Positions 7,372 to 10,232 of a stretch of 10,232 nucleotides of DNA are shown in pieces. The notes below the pieces were generated by a model. That model worked only from the letters and a program-made list of their open reading frames with translations, was not told the origin of the DNA and did no database searches. The position numbers and the translations under genes are program-made. Position 1 is the first letter of the stretch. Each line of letters starts with the position of its first letter. The DNA comes from Cytophagales bacterium (GTDB lineage: Bacteria; Bacteroidota; Bacteroidia; Cytophagales; UBA9547). The stretch is from positions 1 to 10,232 of the forward strand of contig JANYCH010000052.1 of the NCBI GenBank assembly GCA_025360395.1, given 5' to 3'.

Positions 7372-8736
7372 TTAAGATTTGTTATTATTAACAGATGAAG
7401 ATTTCAAAATAGACTTAACCTCAGCCATGTTGATTACCGGAAGGTATTTTGCAAAAAGGAAGAAGCAAGTGAAGAACAAACCAAAAGAGAAGATGTAATC
7501 TCCAATGTCATACATTGTAGGATAGAACATGGTCCAGCTTGAAGGAAGGTAATCTCTGTGAAGTGAGCTCACAATGATCACGAAACGTTCGAACCACATA
7601 CCGATGTTTACAATGATACTGATGACAAATGTAGCGGCAATGTTTCTGCGGATCTTGCGGAACCAGAATAACTGCGGTGAAATAACGTTACAAGTCATCA
7701 TGGAAGCGTAAGCCCACCAATATGGACCAGTTGCACGGTTGATGAAACAGTAGCTTTCATATTCTACTCCTGAGTACCAGGCGATAAAGAACTCTGTGAT
7801 ATAAGCAACTCCTACAATAGAACCTGTAAGTGTAATGATCTTATTCATTGATTCTATGTGATTTACAGTCACATAATCCTCAAGTTTGAATACTTTTCTT
7901 GTTACAAGCATCAGTGTTAACACCATGGCAAAGCCAGAGAAAATAGCACCTGCAACGAAATAAGGAGGAAATATAGTGGTATGCCACCCAGGAATAACTG
8001 AAGTAGCAAAGTCCATACTTACAATTGTGTGAACAGACAATACAAGAGGAGTTGATACACCTGCTAATATTAAGCTTACCTGCTCATAACGCTGCCAATC
8101 TTTAGCACCACCGCTCCAGTTAAAGCTTAAAGCACCATATACAGTTCTTGAGATCCCGGTAGCTCTTTCCCTGATCGTGGCAAGGTCAGGAATCATCCCA
8201 ACATACCAGAAAAGAATAGATACTGAAAGATATGTACTGATCGCAAAAACGTCCCAGATAAGAGGTGAGTTAAAGTTAACCCAAAGGGAACCGTAGGTGT
8301 TAGGAAGTGGCAAACACCAGTGTGCCAGCCAGGTACGTCCAACGTGCATCAAAATAAAGCTACCTGCACAGAATACCGCGAAAATAGTCATCGCTTCTGC
8401 AGCACGGTTAATAGAAGTTCTCCATTTTTGGCGGAACAATAAGAGCACAGCCGAAATTAATGTTCCTGCATGACCGATACCTACCCACCAAACGAAGTTG
8501 GTGATATCCCATGCCCAACCGATGGTCCTGTTCAATCCCCAGACTCCTAAACCAACAGTCCATGTTTTGTACAAACAAAAACAGCCGTATAATAAAAGTA
8601 GTACAGAGATTGTAAAAGCTACAATCCATAATTTAGTTGGCTTGCCTTCTACCTGTTTGCAAATGTCATTAGTAACGTCGTGTAATTTCTTACCACTTGT
8701 AACTAAAGGTGCTCTTACCGGTGATGTAACTTGCAT
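7372..8736 (-). CDS. actC: Alternative Complex III quinol-site membrane subunit ActC (NrfD/PsrC family)
   Basis: ActC is the NrfD-like integral membrane subunit of ACIII that carries the menaquinol oxidation site beside the FeS clusters of ActB. The 454-residue protein has about ten hydrophobic segments, from about 37-56 to 412-430. Family signatures include the GIGHAGTLISA segment (86-96), HVGRTWLAHW (131-140) and the IWD motif at 160-162. H90, H131, H139 and D162 are candidate quinol or proton-path residues; I infer this from position and polarity within helices rather than from an alignment. The ATG at 8736-8734 is 13 bases after the actB stop. The pairing of an FeS subunit with an NrfD subunit is the usual redox module of the complex iron-sulfur molybdoenzyme group. 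The family call is strong; the exact site residues are tentative. Confidence 0.95.
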   Translation of the reverse strand: MQVTSPVRAPLVTSGKKLHDVTNDICKQVEGKPTKLWIVAFTISVLLLLYGCFCLYKTWTVGLGVWGLNRTIGWAWDITNFVWWVGIGHAGTLISAVLLLFRQKWRTSINRAAEAMTIFAVFCAGSFILMHVGRTWLAHWCLPLPNTYGSLWVNFNSPLIWDVFAISTYLSVSILFWYVGMIPDLATIRERATGISRTVYGALSFNWSGGAKDWQRYEQVSLILAGVSTPLVLSVHTIVSMDFATSVIPGWHTTIFPPYFVAGAIFSGFAMVLTLMLVTRKVFKLEDYVTVNHIESMNKIITLTGSIVGVAYITEFFIAWYSGVEYESYCFINRATGPYWWAYASMMTCNVISPQLFWFRKIRRNIAATFVISIIVNIGMWFERFVIIVSSLHRDYLPSSWTMFYPTMYDIGDYIFSFGLFFTCFFLFAKYLPVINMAEVKSILKSSSVNNNKS

Positions 8737-8749
8737 TTTCTGAATAAAA

Positions 8750-10036
8750 TTAAGCTTCTGTATTTCTGATTTTACTTAAGTATGATACTGAAGGTCTGAC
8801 ATTCAACTCCTCCAAAACATAGTACATACGCTTTTTGTGTTCGCGTTCTAATAGCTTGAAGATTTCACTTTCACCATTGTTCATATCTCCGAAAACAATT
8901 GCATCTGTTGGGCAGGCTTGTGCACATGCAGTTACAATCTCACCATCAATTGGACGTCTGTTGTTCTTTTTGGCATTCAGTTTACCTTCCTGGATTCTTT
9001 GAACACACATTGAACATTTCTCCATCACACCTCTCGCACGAACTGTAACATCTGGATTCAATACCATTTTACCAAGGTCTGAGTTCATATGGAAATCAAA
9101 CGCTTCGTTTTCAGTATATCTGAACCAGTTGAAACGACGTACTTTATAAGGACAGTTGTTAGCACAATATTTCGTACCAATACAACGGTTGTATGTCATC
9201 TGATTTAAACCTTCGCTGCTGTGTGTTGTAGCAACAACCGGGCAAACAGTTTCACATGGTGCATTGTTACAATGCTGGCACATCATAGGCTGGAAAACTA
9301 CCTGAGGGTTCTCAGAAGGATCTTCCATTTGATGATACATGTCCACAAGGTTAACATTTTCCTTTTCTGCAACTTCATGAGACATATCGCTGGTATAATA
9401 CCTGTCTATACGAATCCAATACATGTCTCGACTTCTGGAAATCTCATCTTTTCCAACAACCGGTATATTATTTTCTGCCTGGCAGCTTATAACGCAAGCT
9501 CCGCAACCTATGCAAGAGTTAAGGTCAATGACCATACCCCATGAATGGTTGTTTCTTTCGCGCATTTCCCACATTGACAATGTAGTAGCTCCCACTGCTC
9601 CATCTGCAGTAGCAACTGTTGGAAAATGACGGCCAGCTGCAGGGTTCTTCTTATATTCTTTTAAATTTGATTCCTGCACGATATCCCTCCCCATAATAGT
9701 CTGGTGGGTTTGTGTCATAGCCAATTTGTATTCAATCTCTGAAGATTTTACATCAACATTAGATGTAACACTATAATTGACAATACCTTTTGCTACAGAA
9801 AGCAATGGATAGGCGTTTACGCCCACATTGTTACCAGCTTTTCCAACTTTTTCCCTTCCATAACCAATTGCAATCCCAACTGTATCAGGAGCCTGGCCTG
9901 GCTGTACCAAAACAGGAATATCAATAGATACACCATTTGCCTTTAATGAAGCAATTTTGGTAACCCCAAACTCCATCTTGATATTTAGCTTTTTAGCCAA
10001 AGATATTGGGATAGTAAGGTAATTTTCCCAGGTTGT
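8750..10036 (-). CDS. actB: Alternative Complex III iron-sulfur subunit ActB, C-terminal part (5' end lost at fold-back junction)
   Basis: ActB normally has about 1000 residues: a molybdopterin-oxidoreductase-like domain without molybdenum, then an FeS domain. Only the C-terminal part remains here. Numbering from TTG at 10000 (416 residues), the four cysteine groups are C163/C166/C169/C173, C241/C244/C249/C253, C273/C279/C283, and C329/C332/C359/C363. In the third group T276 replaces one cysteine, matching the single [3Fe-4S] plus three [4Fe-4S] clusters known for ActB. The homologous frame continues upstream of the TTG (as TTWENYLTIPIS) to 10036, then meets a TAA at 10039-10037 that includes the first base past the inverted-repeat arm. 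TTG at 10000 is therefore not a true start; no genuine start is in the window. The stop is 13 bases before actC. The clusters would pass electrons from the ActC quinol site toward the hemes. Confidence 0.93.
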   Translation of the reverse strand, partial: TTWENYLTIPISLAKKLNIKMEFGVTKIASLKANGVSIDIPVLVQPGQAPDTVGIAIGYGREKVGKAGNNVGVNAYPLLSVAKGIVNYSVTSNVDVKSSEIEYKLAMTQTHQTIMGRDIVQESNLKEYKKNPAAGRHFPTVATADGAVGATTLSMWEMRERNNHSWGMVIDLNSCIGCGACVISCQAENNIPVVGKDEISRSRDMYWIRIDRYYTSDMSHEVAEKENVNLVDMYHQMEDPSENPQVVFQPMMCQHCNNAPCETVCPVVATTHSSEGLNQMTYNRCIGTKYCANNCPYKVRRFNWFRYTENEAFDFHMNSDLGKMVLNPDVTVRARGVMEKCSMCVQRIQEGKLNAKKNNRRPIDGEIVTACAQACPTDAIVFGDMNNGESEIFKLLEREHKKRMYYVLEELNVRPSVSYLSKIRNTEA

Positions 10037-10038
10037 TT
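9926..10038. repeat. Left arm of perfect 113-bp inverted repeat
   Basis: This segment is the exact reverse complement of 10120-10232, with no mismatch over 113 bases. It begins AGATACACCATT and ends CCCAGGTTGTTT. It lies inside actB coding sequence. Identity breaks at 10039 (A here, against T expected from the right arm), which creates the in-frame TAA on the minus strand. Confidence 0.97.
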
Positions 10039-10119
10039 ATGAGAAAATAGGAATGGGATGTGGTTCTAATGGAATTGCTAATAATCCATGGATACTTGAA
10101 TTCCCAGATCCAATAACAA
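10039..10119. other. 81-bp spacer of the inverted repeat, actB-derived
   Basis: This single-copy sequence lies between the two arms. On the plus strand it encodes the ActB stretch EKIGMGCG...PDPITK, which should sit directly upstream of the right-arm codons. On the minus strand it is non-homologous and puts a stop directly before the actB frame. The breakpoint 10038/10039 is the abnormal junction; the 10119/10120 side reads as natural, uninterrupted coding sequence. Confidence 0.85.
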
Positions 10120-10232
10120 AAACAACCTGGGAAAATTACCTTACTATCCCAATATCTTTGGCTAAAAAGCTAAATATCAAGATGGAGTTTGGGGTTACCA
10201 AAATTGCTTCATTAAAGGCAAATGGTGTATCT
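10120..10232. repeat. Right arm of perfect 113-bp inverted repeat, reaching the window end
   Basis: This is the exact reverse complement of 9926-10038. The repeat is still perfect at the last base, so its true length is unknown and may be longer. The arm starts AAACAACCTGGG and ends AATGGTGTATCT. Its plus-strand translation is ActB, continuous with the spacer. Confidence 0.97.

Larger units (their letters stand above)
10038..10232 (+). pseudogene. actB: ActB internal fragment in opposite orientation (upstream continuation of the folded gene)
   Basis: On the plus strand, 65 codons without a stop run from 10038 to the window end. They start YEKIGMGCGSNGIANNPW, continue through a PDPITKTTWENY segment, and end in the residues KANGVS. 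The NNPW...PDP(I)T..TW.NY pattern is typical of the end of the ActB molybdopterin-like domain. The last part (from TTWENY to NGVS) is identical to the first residues of the minus-strand actB, because both are arms of the same inverted repeat. Joining plus 10038-10232 to minus 9925-8750 gives a seamless 456-residue ActB C-terminus without a stop. The spacer therefore holds the true upstream sequence of the gene, placed in the wrong orientation. In-frame stop TAA lies at 10020-10022, so this is not a complete gene. Confidence 0.85.

Noticed and set aside
8408..8629. 73-codon minus-strand frame inside actC
   Set aside because: It overlaps actC in another frame, and the actC frame carries the conserved NrfD-type sequence there.
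9221..9629. Two plus-strand frames (107 and 68 codons) opposite actB
   Set aside because: They are antisense to the cysteine-rich FeS domain and their cysteines and serines mirror that composition. No plausible product.
9926..10232. Inverted repeat read as a transcription terminator or an invertible phase-variation switch
   Set aside because: The arms are far too long for a terminator, lack a T-run and lie inside conserved coding sequence. The unique spacer is itself actB coding in one orientation, and there is no recombinase gene or promoter in the spacer, so a switch is unsupported.
9926..10232. Inverted repeat read as a mobile element end or MITE
   Set aside because: Both arms and the spacer translate as ActB in the expected order. 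There is no target-site duplication and no foreign sequence.

Overview
The window is a densely packed, AT-rich stretch of bacterial chromosome in which every real gene lies on the minus strand. It reads, from right to left: actB (5'-truncated), actC, actD, actE, actF, ctaC, ctaD, ctaA, ctaB and the first 20 codons of a probable ctaE. This gene set and order is typical of Bacteroidota. The leaders are AT-rich with no Shine-Dalgarno sequence before any start I inspected, which also fits that phylum. A Cytophagales-type organism is my guess, with low confidence.

Region by region: about 10036-4884 encodes most of Alternative Complex III (ACIII), a quinol:cytochrome c oxidoreductase that replaces cytochrome bc1. 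ActB is the iron-sulfur subunit, ActC and ActF the NrfD-type membrane subunits, ActD a small membrane subunit and ActE a monoheme cytochrome c lipoprotein. ActA would lie upstream of actB and is not in the window. About 4850-1908 encodes the catalytic core of an A1-type heme-copper oxidase (CtaC with a CuA site, CtaD with heme a, heme a3 and CuB). About 1918-65 encodes the two heme A biosynthesis enzymes (CtaA and CtaB), followed by the start of oxidase subunit III at 1-62. The spacing between genes ranges from an 11-base overlap to 33 bases, so the whole block looks like one transcription unit. Together the products would carry electrons from menaquinol through FeS clusters and heme c to O2 and make the heme A the oxidase needs. 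No stretch over 33 bases lacks a gene, apart from the rearranged right end.

The one truly abnormal structure is at the right end. Bases 9926-10038 and 10120-10232 form a perfect 113-bp inverted repeat around an 81-bp spacer, and the right arm runs to the very last base. The spacer plus right arm, read on the plus strand, encode the ActB residues that should directly precede and overlap those on the minus strand. One actB gene is therefore folded back on itself inside its coding sequence. This most likely reflects a chimeric (fold-back) read or assembly end rather than biology, but a real inversion cannot be excluded from sequence alone. I found no undescribed defence system, mobile element, CRISPR array or RNA gene.
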